64,000 nucleotides of DNA from JAWKIW01 sp046331175 (lineage in GTDB: Bacteria > Actinomycetota > Acidimicrobiia > Acidimicrobiales > Acidimicrobilacustridaceae), in NCBI GenBank assembly GCA_046331175.1, contig JAXLRI010000003.1, positions 62,001 to 126,000 on the forward strand, given 5' to 3'. The stretch's first letter is position 1. Each line of letters starts with the position of its first letter. The notes beneath the pieces were generated by a model, which was given only the letters and a program-made list of their open reading frames with translations, searched no databases and was not told the origin of the DNA. Positions 24,194-32,569 of this stretch are shown here, in pieces. The position numbers and the translations under genes were made by a program.

Positions 24194-24835
24194 GTGAGCG
24201 ACGTGAGCGATGCCCCCGAACGGCTGATCACCGACCACCGTGGCACCCGGTACGGCGAGGTCCTCGCCGTGTTCGCCCGCGACGGCGAGCTCGAGGCCCA
24301 CGTCTACGGCACGCAGCTGCTCAACGACTGCCCGCAGGAGCTGTGGGCGCAGCTCGACGCCGACGCCATCCGCGACGACCTGGGTGCGCTGTTCGTGAAG
24401 CTGAACGGGCCTCGCTACTGGATGCTCGACGGCCTCGGCACGAAGGTGGCCAACGTCGAGCCGGTCCTGCGCGAGTTCGGTGGCATCCTCATGCGACGCA
24501 TCGCCACCATCGACCTCGGCGGCGACCCCGCGCAGACGCCGTACACCATCCGCCACGTCGATCGGGGAGCCATCTTCTTCTTCGACGCCGGCAAGGTCGT
24601 GCACGAGCTGATCGACCCGTCGGGTGAGGCCTACGTGATGCAGGCCTACTGCGTCGGCGTCGATCCGGCGCTGACCGCCGACGACCTCGAGGGCCTCGCC
24701 GACCGTCTGGCGCTGCCGGAGGGGTGGAGCTACCGCACCCGCGTCCTCGACGAGGAGCTGGTGGTGGACACGTCGGCCACCATCGCCACCGTGCTGCAGG
24801 ACGAGCTCGAGAACACCTACACCCGCCCCTGGTGA
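24194..24835 (+). CDS. Conserved hypothetical protein, function unknown
   Basis: A 213-residue soluble protein that I do not recognise. Compact mixed alpha/beta composition; candidate conserved blocks are VYGTQLLNDCPQELWAQLDA, VKLNGPRYWMLDGLGTKVAN and EAYVMQAYCVGVDPALTADD. No signal peptide and no nucleotide-binding motif. GTG 24194 has AGGAGG 8 nt upstream. Stands alone between the arsenic operon and a secreted protein. NGPRYW suggests a fixed active or ligand site, but this is speculation. Confidence 0.75.
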   Translation: MSDVSDAPERLITDHRGTRYGEVLAVFARDGELEAHVYGTQLLNDCPQELWAQLDADAIRDDLGALFVKLNGPRYWMLDGLGTKVANVEPVLREFGGILMRRIATIDLGGDPAQTPYTIRHVDRGAIFFFDAGKVVHELIDPSGEAYVMQAYCVGVDPALTADDLEGLADRLALPEGWSYRTRVLDEELVVDTSATIATVLQDELENTYTRPW

Positions 24836-24924
24836 GCCGCGGTTCGGCCATGGCGTCGGCGTCGACGGCAGCGACCGCGCTGCGGTCCGCCGGCGGCCTG
24901 GACCGCTCCGCGTAGCCTCGTCGG

Positions 24925-26121
24925 GTGCCCACGTCCCCACGCCTCCGCCCGATCCGCGCGCTTGGCATCGCCGCGACGGTCGCGCTCCTCACCGCCGCCT
25001 CGTCGGCGGTGGCGCTGCCCTCCGCCGGTGCCGCCACACCGACCGCATCGCAATACGTCGGTACGGCGCTGCCGCCCTTGGCGGCCGGCCAGCCGTGCAC
25101 GCTCAACGGCGTCTCCTCGACCGGGACGGCCGTCGGCGACGCCATCGACGGGTCGGCCCAGCGGGTCGCCGTCACCCTCGCTCCGGGCGCCACATCGCTC
25201 GGCGTCGTGGGCCTGCCGCCCACCGCCGACGCCGTCGTCCCCGTCGGCATCAACGCCGGTGGCGACCTCGTCGGCGACGCCACCCGCACGAACCCGCCGC
25301 CGCTCGGCAGCCAGTTCGCCACCTGGTACGCCGGTGGCAGCTGGACCGACGTGAACGCGACGGTCGGACCGCCTCAGTCGGTCATCGTCCGGGCCGTCAA
25401 CGACAGCCGCATCGGGGTCGGTGGCGCCTACGGGTTCAGCGGTTCGCTGCCCACGCCGATCCGGTGGGACATCGCCCAGGGGACGTGGCAGTCGGTGCCG
25501 GGCATGGTGTCGGTCGGCGGCCAGGCCGAGGGCATCAACGCCGCCGGCCAGATCGCCGGGACCCGGCTGGAGGCCCCCCAGCGAGCCTTCTCCTACGACC
25601 CGGCCACCAACGCCACCACCTTCAGCCCCACCCTCGGCGGATCGAGCGCGTCGGCCATGGGGATCAGCACCGACGGCGTGGTGGTGGGCTCGTCGAGCAC
25701 CAGCGGCGGCGAGACCCACCCGTTCCTGTGGGACCCCGCCACCGGGCAGATGACCGACCTCGGCCTGCCGCCGGGCGCCGCCAGCGCCGTGGCCAACGGC
25801 GTCAACGCCAGCCACCAGGTGGTCGGGTTCTGGAACGTCAGCGGGGTCGGCCAGGGCGGGGCCTTCCTGTGGGACCCGGTCAACGGGATGCAGGTGCTCC
25901 CCGCCCCGCTCGGCGCGTCCAGCGCCTACGCCTCGGCCATCGACGACGCCGGCCTCATCGTCGGCTCGGTGAACCCGGCCGACTCCGACGTGCCGCAGTG
26001 CGCGGTGTGGACGCCCCCGGCGCCGCCGCCGAGCACCGCCTCGACCACGTCCACCTCCACCACGGCCACCACCACCTCCACGACGACGCCCGTCGTCGTC
26101 ACGCCGGCCTTCACCGGTTGA
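24925..26121 (+). CDS. Secreted HAF-type repeat protein with C-terminal VTPAFTG tag
   Basis: A 398-residue exported protein. Signal peptide at residues 1-37 (ALGIAATVALLTAASSAVAL then SAGAA). The body is built of about 40-residue repeats with HAF-type features: INAAGQIAGTRLE, FLWDPATGQMTDLG, GVNASHQVVGFW, FLWDPVNGM, DDAGLIVGSV. These should fold as a beta-propeller. From about residue 367 it is almost only Thr/Ser/Pro, then ends VTPAFTG-stop. The same heptapeptide ends two other secreted proteins in this window. TAGCCT ends 6 nt before GTG 24925 (leaderless). Ligand unknown. Confidence 0.85.
   Translation: MPTSPRLRPIRALGIAATVALLTAASSAVALPSAGAATPTASQYVGTALPPLAAGQPCTLNGVSSTGTAVGDAIDGSAQRVAVTLAPGATSLGVVGLPPTADAVVPVGINAGGDLVGDATRTNPPPLGSQFATWYAGGSWTDVNATVGPPQSVIVRAVNDSRIGVGGAYGFSGSLPTPIRWDIAQGTWQSVPGMVSVGGQAEGINAAGQIAGTRLEAPQRAFSYDPATNATTFSPTLGGSSASAMGISTDGVVVGSSSTSGGETHPFLWDPATGQMTDLGLPPGAASAVANGVNASHQVVGFWNVSGVGQGGAFLWDPVNGMQVLPAPLGASSAYASAIDDAGLIVGSVNPADSDVPQCAVWTPPAPPPSTASTTSTSTTATTTSTTTPVVVTPAFTG
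26098..26121 (+). other. C-terminal VTPAFTG tag (copy 1)
   Basis: Codons for Val-Thr-Pro-Ala-Phe-Thr-Gly followed directly by TGA. It follows a 30-residue Thr/Ser/Pro-rich linker in the HAF-type secreted protein. Identical peptide at 33992-34015 and 48990-49013 with different codons. Confidence 0.8.
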
Positions 26122-26222
26122 CGATCTGGCCCCCACCCGTCCCGTCGGCTCGGGGCGGGGTCCGGCTACGGTCCTCGCACGACCGCGGCGGCCACCGCGG
26201 CACCGACGGCCGGGGAGGCTCC

Positions 26223-28181
26223 ATGGCGATCACGAGGTTCGACGACGTCGACGAGCAGGTCCGTCCCCAGGACGACCTCTTCGGTCACGTCAACGGTCGC
26301 TGGTACGACCAGGCCGAGGTCCCGGCCGACCTGCCGATGGTCGGTGGCTTCGTCGACCTCGCGCTGGAGGCCGAGGCGGCGGTGGGCGACATCCTGCGCG
26401 AGTCGGCGGCCGACCCCGACGCCCCCGCGGGCAGCGATCGCCGAAAGATCGGCGACCTGTTCGCCTCGTTCATGGACGAGGACGCCGTCGAATCGCTCGG
26501 TGCCGCGCCGCTCGCCGACGACCTCGCCGCCATCGAGGCCCTGAGCGACGTCGGCGACCTCGGCGCCCTGCACGGGCGCCTGCAGCGGGGGCTGCTCGAC
26601 GGCCTGGTGCTCACCTACGTGAACACCGACGACCGCCGGTCCGACCGCTACATCGTCAACGTGGTGCAGGGCGGCATCGGCCTGCCCGACGAGTCGTACT
26701 ACCGGCTCGATCCGATGGCCGAGCTGCGCGAGCGCTACGAGGTCCACATCGCCCGCATGCTCGGCCTGCTCGGGTGGTCCGACGGCGACGCCACCGACGC
26801 GGCGGCCCGCATCCTCGCCCTCGAGACCCGCCTGGCGGCCGGCCACTGGGACAACGTGCGCACCCGCGACGTCATCGCCTCGTACAACCTCACGCCCTTC
26901 GACGAGCTGCGCACCCTCGCGCCCGCCTTCGACTGGGACGGGTGGCGCACCGGGCTCGGTGCCACCGGCGACGACGTGGCCGAGCTGCTCGTCCGCCAGC
27001 CCGACTTCCTCACGGCGCTGTCCGACGCGCTCGGCGACGTGCCGCTCGACGACTGGAAGGCCTGGCTCACGTTCCACGTCACCGCCGGCGCCGCGAAGTA
27101 CCTCAGCGCCGCCTTCGTCGAGGAGAGCTTCGACTTCAACAGCCGGGCGCTCACCGGGACCGAGGAGAACAAGGAGCGGTGGAAGCGCGGCGTCGCCCTC
27201 TGCAACGGGCTGATGGGCGAGGCCGTGGGCGAGGTCTACGTCGAGCGGCACTTCCCGCCCGAGGCCAAGGCGCAGATGGACGAGCTGGTCGCCAACCTGG
27301 TGGAGGCCTACCGGGTCAGCATCAGCCGCCTCGACTGGATGACCGACGAGACCCGCGAGCGGGCGCTGGCCAAGCTCGGCCAGTTCCGGTCCAAGGTCGG
27401 CTACCCCGACGAGTGGCGCGACTACTCGTCGCTCGAGATCCGCCGGGACGACCTCGTGGGCAACGTGCGCCGGGCGTCGGCGTTCGAGACCGACCGGCAG
27501 CTCCGCAAGCTCGGCGGGCCGGTCGACCGCAACGAGTGGTTCATGACCCCACAGACCGTCAACGCCTACTACAACCCCGGCGCCAACGAGATCTGCTTCC
27601 CGGCCGCCATCCTCCAGCCACCGTTCTTCGAGGCCGGCGCCGACCCGGCCCTGAACTACGGGGGCATCGGGGCGGTGATCGGTCACGAGATCGGCCACGG
27701 CTTCGACGACCAGGGCTCGCACTTCGACGGGGACGGGAACCTGTCCGAGTGGTGGACCGACGAGGATCGCGAGGCGTTCAAGGTCCGCACCGACGCCCTG
27801 GTGGCCCAGTACGACGGGCTGGCGCCGCGCCAGCTGCCCGACGAGCACGTCAACGGCGCCCTCACGCTCGGCGAGAACATCGGCGACCTGGGCGGGCTCA
27901 CCATCGGCCTGCTGGCGTACCGCCTCAGCCTCCACGGCGAGGAGCCGTCGGTGATCGACGGGCGCACGGGCGTCCAGCGGCTGCTGTGCAACTGGGGCCT
28001 CATCTGGCGCATCAAGGTCCGCCCCGAGATGGCCCAGCAGCTGCTGGCGGTCGACGTGCACTCGCCGGCCGACCTGCGGGCCAACATCGTGCGCAACCTC
28101 GACGAGTTCCACGAGGCCTACGGCACCACCCCCGACGACGCCCTGTGGCTCGACCCCGCCGACCGGGTCCGCATCTGGTGA
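26223..28181 (+). CDS. M13 family zinc metallopeptidase (PepO/neprilysin-like)
   Basis: A 652-residue endopeptidase. Zinc site VIGHEIGHGFDDQGSHFDGD (HExxH) with downstream GENIGDLGG supplying the Glu ligand; NAYYNPGANEICFPAAILQP precedes it as in all M13 enzymes. It has no signal peptide or N-terminal membrane helix, so it is likely cytosolic like PepO of lactic bacteria, unlike neprilysin. ATG 26223 has GGGGAGG upstream. Its stop overlaps the start of a DUF2254 membrane protein gene. Confidence 0.93.
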   Translation: MAITRFDDVDEQVRPQDDLFGHVNGRWYDQAEVPADLPMVGGFVDLALEAEAAVGDILRESAADPDAPAGSDRRKIGDLFASFMDEDAVESLGAAPLADDLAAIEALSDVGDLGALHGRLQRGLLDGLVLTYVNTDDRRSDRYIVNVVQGGIGLPDESYYRLDPMAELRERYEVHIARMLGLLGWSDGDATDAAARILALETRLAAGHWDNVRTRDVIASYNLTPFDELRTLAPAFDWDGWRTGLGATGDDVAELLVRQPDFLTALSDALGDVPLDDWKAWLTFHVTAGAAKYLSAAFVEESFDFNSRALTGTEENKERWKRGVALCNGLMGEAVGEVYVERHFPPEAKAQMDELVANLVEAYRVSISRLDWMTDETRERALAKLGQFRSKVGYPDEWRDYSSLEIRRDDLVGNVRRASAFETDRQLRKLGGPVDRNEWFMTPQTVNAYYNPGANEICFPAAILQPPFFEAGADPALNYGGIGAVIGHEIGHGFDDQGSHFDGDGNLSEWWTDEDREAFKVRTDALVAQYDGLAPRQLPDEHVNGALTLGENIGDLGGLTIGLLAYRLSLHGEEPSVIDGRTGVQRLLCNWGLIWRIKVRPEMAQQLLAVDVHSPADLRANIVRNLDEFHEAYGTTPDDALWLDPADRVRIW

Positions 28182-29488
28182 ACCACACGGGCCACCGCGA
28201 CCGGAGGGCCATCCTCGCCGACCACCTGCGCAACCGGCTGTGGGTGATCCCCACGCTGTTCGGCCTGGGCGCGCTGCTCGCCGCCGTCGCCATCGCCCGA
28301 TGGTTCCAGGGGGCCACCGGCTTCATCGGCTACCTCGGCGATCGCGACAGCGCCCGGTCGGCGCTCGGCACCATCAGCTCGGCGATGCTCACCTTCCTCG
28401 GCCTGGTGTTCAGCATCAGCGTCGTGGCCCTGCAGATCGCCAGCGGCCAGCTCTCGCCGCGCGTCATGCGGGTGTTCCAGCGGGATCGGCGCACCCAGGT
28501 GGTGCTCGGCGTGTTCCTCGCCACCTTCGTCTTCAGCCTCACCGCCATGGTCGAGCTGGGCGAGGCCGAGGCCGTCGCCGCGGCCCCGCTCATCGGCCTG
28601 TCCCTGGTGCTCGTCGGCGCCAGCCTGGTGGCGTTCCTCGTCTACCTCCAGCACATCACCACCAGCCTGCGGGCGGTGACCGTGATCGAGGCCATCGCCG
28701 CCGAGACCCGGGTCGCCATCGACGATGTCTACCCGCCGGAGGGTGCCGGCGACCCGGCCTCGTCCGTGTCGGGCCCGGCTCCCGAGCCGTCGGAGCCCGT
28801 CGCCGCCTCGGCGGCCACGACGACCGCCGTCCCGGCGCCGCGAGCCGGGGTCATCGCCGCCGTCGACCTCGAGGCGCTGGCCGAGCGGGCCCGGGCCGAC
28901 GGCGTCGTGGTGCGGGTCGTCCCGCCCGTCGGCACCTACTTGCCGGCGGGGGCGACGCTGTTCGAGGTCGAGGGGGCGGTGACCGAGGTGGGGCCCTACC
29001 AGCGCGCCGTCGACCTCGAGGCGTCCCGCACCCTGATCCAGGACGTGCCCTTCGGGATCCGGCAGCTGGTCGACATCGCCGAGCGGGCCCTGTCGCCGGC
29101 GGTCAACGACCCGACCACCGCGCTCCAGGCCCTCGACCGGATCGGCGACCTCCTGCGCCGCATCGTCGTCCGGCCCGACCCCGAGACGAGCCTTGCCGAT
29201 CGCGACGGCACGGTCCGGGTCCGGTGGACGGTGCCGTCGTGGGAGGCCCTGGTCGACCTCGCCTGCAACGAGATCCGGTGGTTCGGCAGCGGCTCCACCC
29301 AGGTCACCCGACGGATGGCGTGGATCCTCGCCGACCTGCGCTCGGTGGCCCCGCCGGCGCGCGTGGCCGCCATCGACGACGCCGCCCGCCGTCTCGCCGC
29401 CGACGTGGCGCGCACGCTGCCCGCCGAGCTGGTCGACGACGCCCTCGCCCCCGACCCGCTGGGTCGTGGTGGGGTCGCCCCGCGCTGA
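28178..29488 (+). CDS. DUF2254 membrane protein
   Basis: A 436-residue protein with four predicted helices in the first about 160 residues (NRLWVIPTLFGLGALLAAVA, SAMLTFLGLVFSISVVALQI, VFLATFVFSLTAMVEL, LIGLSLVLVGASLVAFLVYL). A large soluble domain with SPAVNDPTTALQALDRIGDL follows, the DUF2254 hallmark. An Ala/Pro/Ser insert (residues about 190-225) is unusual. GTG overlaps the M13 peptidase stop (GTGA), so the two are translationally coupled. Function of the family is not known. Confidence 0.88.
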   Translation: MNHTGHRDRRAILADHLRNRLWVIPTLFGLGALLAAVAIARWFQGATGFIGYLGDRDSARSALGTISSAMLTFLGLVFSISVVALQIASGQLSPRVMRVFQRDRRTQVVLGVFLATFVFSLTAMVELGEAEAVAAAPLIGLSLVLVGASLVAFLVYLQHITTSLRAVTVIEAIAAETRVAIDDVYPPEGAGDPASSVSGPAPEPSEPVAASAATTTAVPAPRAGVIAAVDLEALAERARADGVVVRVVPPVGTYLPAGATLFEVEGAVTEVGPYQRAVDLEASRTLIQDVPFGIRQLVDIAERALSPAVNDPTTALQALDRIGDLLRRIVVRPDPETSLADRDGTVRVRWTVPSWEALVDLACNEIRWFGSGSTQVTRRMAWILADLRSVAPPARVAAIDDAARRLAADVARTLPAELVDDALAPDPLGRGGVAPR

Positions 29489-29504
29489 GCCGAGCCGTCC
29501 CACC

Positions 29505-29588
29505 GGTGGAGGCGGAGGTCGAGCCAGCAGAGCGGAACGTCAGGCCGGTGGAGCCGGAGGTCGAGCCAGGGGAGCGGGACGTCAGGCC
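29505..29588. repeat. Two tandem copies of a 42-bp unit
   Basis: Units 29505-29546 and 29547-29588 differ at a few positions. Each begins GGTGGAG and ends GACGTCAGGCC or AACGTCAGGCC. They fill the gap between the convergent DUF2254 and DMFase-like genes, and the second copy contains the stop codon of the minus-strand gene. Period 42 is a multiple of three, so it stays open in several frames. Confidence 0.8.
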
Positions 29589-31132
29589 GGGGGTGCGCCG
29601 AGGCGGTCGAGCACGTTGCGGGTGATCCGGATGATCTGGTCGTCGTGGCCGGCCAGGCCGTGGGCCCAGTCGGTCGAGCCGCTGGTGACCACCGTGCCGC
29701 CGGCCTCGGAGGTCCAGGTGCCGAGCACGGCGTGGCCGTAGCGCACCCGTTCGACGTGCTCGGGGTCGCGCGAGCCGAACACGCGCGACGCCACGCCCTC
29801 CAGCTCGGACGGCTCGCCCGGTGCGGGGGGTCGGGTCGCGGTCTCGTGGGTGAAGTGGGCGGCGGGCGCGGTGCCGAGGATCTGGAACGTGGCGGGCGTG
29901 CCGTCGATGCCGGTGGGCTCGGGGCGGCCGTCGACGTAGGTGAAGTCGCACCCGTCGCACTCGTAGCCCACGACGGTGGACCCGGCGCCGAGCAGGTCCC
30001 CGTAGCCGATGCCGGTCCCCTCGAAGATCCAGTGCTCGGGCCGGTGGACCGTGTAGCCACCGGCGCCGTTGCTGACGACCTTGCCGATGCGGTGGTAGCC
30101 GCCTCGGGCGAAGCTGACGCCGGTCATGTGGTTCTCGGGCCGACCGATGAGGTGGTCGGACCACATGCTGGTGAGCTCGCCGACCCGATCGGTGCCGTAG
30201 ACCGGGTCTCGCTTGAGCTGGCCCTTGTAGCCGACCATCGTCGCCGCCGGACCCTCCGGGGTGTGGTCCTCGAAGCGCACCTGCCAGAACGAGGTGTTGC
30301 CCGAGAAGAACGCCACGTTGCCGCCCCGGGCGATGAAGTCCTCGACGGTGTCGCGCATGGGGCTCGACCAGTACTCGTCGTGGCCCACCGACAGCAGCAG
30401 CCGATACCCGGTGTGGTCGTCGGCGGTCGGGTCGCCGGCGAGCAGCGCCGGGTGGTCCTCGAGGTCGGCGTTGGTGACCACGTCGACGGCGTAGCCCTCG
30501 CGCTCGGCCCAGGCCAGGAACGGGTGCTCCCAGTCGGGCCAGCCGGCTGAGCCGGCCCACGGCGTCAGGTGGTTGAGCGTGAGGTAGCCGACGTGGGTGA
30601 CCATCTGGCGGTCGGGGGCGTGCACGACGGTGACCCGTCGGCCCGGGCCCGGCGGCTTGAACAGCAGGCCGGGGGCGAGCGGACGCTGCAGCGACACCTG
30701 GGTGCGGCCGGTGTAGAGGTTCCCCCCACCGGTCTCGTTGTAGGCGTGCCAGGTGTCGGTGGCCAGGGCGAGGAGGATGCGCGCCGTGGGGGCACCGGTG
30801 CGCGGGCGTACCACGAAGAAGGCGTGGCTGCGGCGCCGCTTGCCGTCGACGTCGATGTCGAGCTGCACCTCGTAGTAGCCCGATCGCCACGACGGCTCGA
30901 TCGGGACGGTGACCGCCGCCGGCCAGTCGCAGCCGTCGCGCCAGGCGTCGTGGGGGAGTGGGTGGTCGTCGGCGGGGACCTCGTCGTGCCACACGACGTC
31001 CCGCTCGGCCCCGACCCGGGCCACCTCGACCTGCACGGGTCGCCCGCCCGCCGAGGACAGGTGCAGCGCCACCTCGTCGCCCGCCGTGGCGCTCTGCGGC
31101 CAGCAGTACCCCGTCACCGTCTCGTAGGCCAT
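29582..31132 (-). CDS. N,N-dimethylformamidase beta-subunit-like protein (PF20254-like)
   Basis: A 516-residue protein resembling the C-terminal domain of the large DMFase subunit. N-terminal Ig-like beta domain (residues 1-110: GDEVALHLSSAGGRPVQVEV, GYYEVQLDIDVDGKRRR), then the ThuA/GATase-like body with ARILLALATDTWHAYNETGG, LLLSVGHDEYWSSPMRDTVE, FFSGNTSFWQVRFED and a CDGCDF Cys pair. No signal peptide. Start 31132 has TACGGT ending 6 nt upstream (leaderless). May hydrolyse an amide or carbohydrate-like substrate; activity not established. Confidence 0.82.
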   Translation of the reverse strand: MAYETVTGYCWPQSATAGDEVALHLSSAGGRPVQVEVARVGAERDVVWHDEVPADDHPLPHDAWRDGCDWPAAVTVPIEPSWRSGYYEVQLDIDVDGKRRRSHAFFVVRPRTGAPTARILLALATDTWHAYNETGGGNLYTGRTQVSLQRPLAPGLLFKPPGPGRRVTVVHAPDRQMVTHVGYLTLNHLTPWAGSAGWPDWEHPFLAWAEREGYAVDVVTNADLEDHPALLAGDPTADDHTGYRLLLSVGHDEYWSSPMRDTVEDFIARGGNVAFFSGNTSFWQVRFEDHTPEGPAATMVGYKGQLKRDPVYGTDRVGELTSMWSDHLIGRPENHMTGVSFARGGYHRIGKVVSNGAGGYTVHRPEHWIFEGTGIGYGDLLGAGSTVVGYECDGCDFTYVDGRPEPTGIDGTPATFQILGTAPAAHFTHETATRPPAPGEPSELEGVASRVFGSRDPEHVERVRYGHAVLGTWTSEAGGTVVTSGSTDWAHGLAGHDDQIIRITRNVLDRLGAPPA

Positions 31133-31187
31133 CGCCGGACCGTACTCCCCGTCTTCCCGCCGCACCGCGTCCACCGCCCCACCCCCC

Positions 31188-31280
31188 AACCGCCCCATCC
31201 CCTCCGAACCTTGGAGGATTCGCATCACCCCCTGACGCGGATCCTCCGAAGTTCGGTGGGGGGATGGAGTCGGGGCGGTT
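31188..31280. repeat. Long imperfect inverted repeat in a divergent promoter region
   Basis: Inner arms of 19 nt (31204-31222, 31238-31256) match at 16 of 19 positions. Outer parts AACCGCCCC (31188) and GGGGCGGTT (ending 31280) also pair, so the whole 93-bp stretch can fold on itself. It lies in the 184-bp gap between the DMFase-like gene and an acyl-CoA dehydrogenase. Likely an operator or remnant mobile hairpin. Confidence 0.55.
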
Positions 31281-31316
31281 CGCACCTCCCGACTATGGGC
31301 GGGGAGACTGCGGTCG

Positions 31317-32468
31317 GTGAGCATCTGGACCGACACCGCCGAGGAGGCGGCCTTCCGCGCCGAGCTGCGGGCGTGGCTGGCGGCGGAGGCCCCGTCGGCC
31401 GACCAGCTGCCCGACGAGCCCGAGGCCCGGGCCGAGGCGCTGCACGCGTGGCACCGGCAGCTGGCCGGCGCCGGCTACGTCGGGCTGTCGCTGCCCGAGC
31501 GGTTCGGCGGGCGCGGCCTCGACGCTCGCTACGAGGCGCTGGCCAACGAGGAGCTGGGCCTGGCCGGGGCGCCGCCCGCCCCGCCCATCGGCCACCTCGC
31601 CCACGCCGTCGCCCTGTTCGGTGACGACGCGCAGCGATCGGTGCACCTCACCTCGATGCTGTCGGGCGAGACCCGTTGGTGCCAGGGGTTCTCCGAACCC
31701 GACGCCGGGTCGGACCTGGCCTCGCTGCGCACCCGAGCGACGTACGACCCCGACGGGGATGCGTTCGTGGTCGAGGGCCAGAAGATCTGGACCAGCCTCG
31801 CCGTGTACGCCGACTGGTGCCTGCTGCTGTGCCGCACCGAGCCGGAGGCCCGCAACGCCGCGGCGCTGTCGATGCTGCTGGTGCCGATGTCGTCACCGGG
31901 CATCACGTGTCGCCCCATCGTCACCTCCTGGGGGACGCGTGAGTTCGCCGAGGTGTTCTTCGACGGGGTGGAGGTGCCGGGCTCGGCGCTGCTCGGCGAG
32001 CGCGGTCACGGCTGGGCCATGGCCGGCCAGCTGCTGGCCTACGAGCGGGGGCCGGCCGACATCGGCTGGGTGGCCCGCCTGCGACGCCTGCTCACCGACG
32101 CCGACGCCGCCCGAGCCACCCGCGGCGAGCACCTCACCGGCGTGGCCCGCGACCGCTGGGCCCGCGCCCACATCGAGCTGCGCGTCCTCGAGCTGCACGT
32201 GCGCCGGTCGCTCACCGCCCGGCGCGGCGGCGAGCTGCCCGGTCCCGAGGGCAGCCTCGACAAGCTGCTGCTCACGCGCGTCGACCAGCTCGTGAACGAG
32301 GTGGTCCTCGGCGAGCGCGGAGCGGTCGGCCTGTGCCTCGCCGGTCACGACCTCGACACCTACCTGACCGCCCGGGCTGCGTCGGTGTTCGGCGGCACCA
32401 GCCAGATCCAGCGCAACGTGCTCGGCGAGCGCGTCCTCGGCCTGCCCCGTGAGCCCCGGGCCGGCTGA
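31317..32468 (+). CDS. Acyl-CoA dehydrogenase
   Basis: A 383-residue FAD enzyme of the acyl-CoA dehydrogenase family. RWCQGFSEPDAGSDLASL is the FAD/substrate signature, GQKIWTSLAVYADWCLL follows, and FGGTSQIQRNVLGERVLG closes the family. The position of the usual catalytic Glu in helix 7 is not certain. GTG 31317. Single gene after the 93-bp inverted repeat. Chain length and pathway not readable. Confidence 0.9.
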   Translation: MSIWTDTAEEAAFRAELRAWLAAEAPSADQLPDEPEARAEALHAWHRQLAGAGYVGLSLPERFGGRGLDARYEALANEELGLAGAPPAPPIGHLAHAVALFGDDAQRSVHLTSMLSGETRWCQGFSEPDAGSDLASLRTRATYDPDGDAFVVEGQKIWTSLAVYADWCLLLCRTEPEARNAAALSMLLVPMSSPGITCRPIVTSWGTREFAEVFFDGVEVPGSALLGERGHGWAMAGQLLAYERGPADIGWVARLRRLLTDADAARATRGEHLTGVARDRWARAHIELRVLELHVRRSLTARRGGELPGPEGSLDKLLLTRVDQLVNEVVLGERGAVGLCLAGHDLDTYLTARAASVFGGTSQIQRNVLGERVLGLPREPRAG

Positions 32469-32569
32469 GCTCCAGGAGATCGGCCGACGGCGCCGGGGTG
32501 CCCCCTCCGCCGCCGAGCCGATGGGGGTCCGCCCCGGAACTAGCGTGGCAGGCACAGGGGGGTTGGAAC

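Noticed and set aside
25926..26114. Antisense frame starting MKAGVT (also at 33703-34008 and 48818-49006)
   Set aside because: These are only the reverse complement of the shared VTPAFTG coding ends and not genes; they did help to confirm the shared tail.
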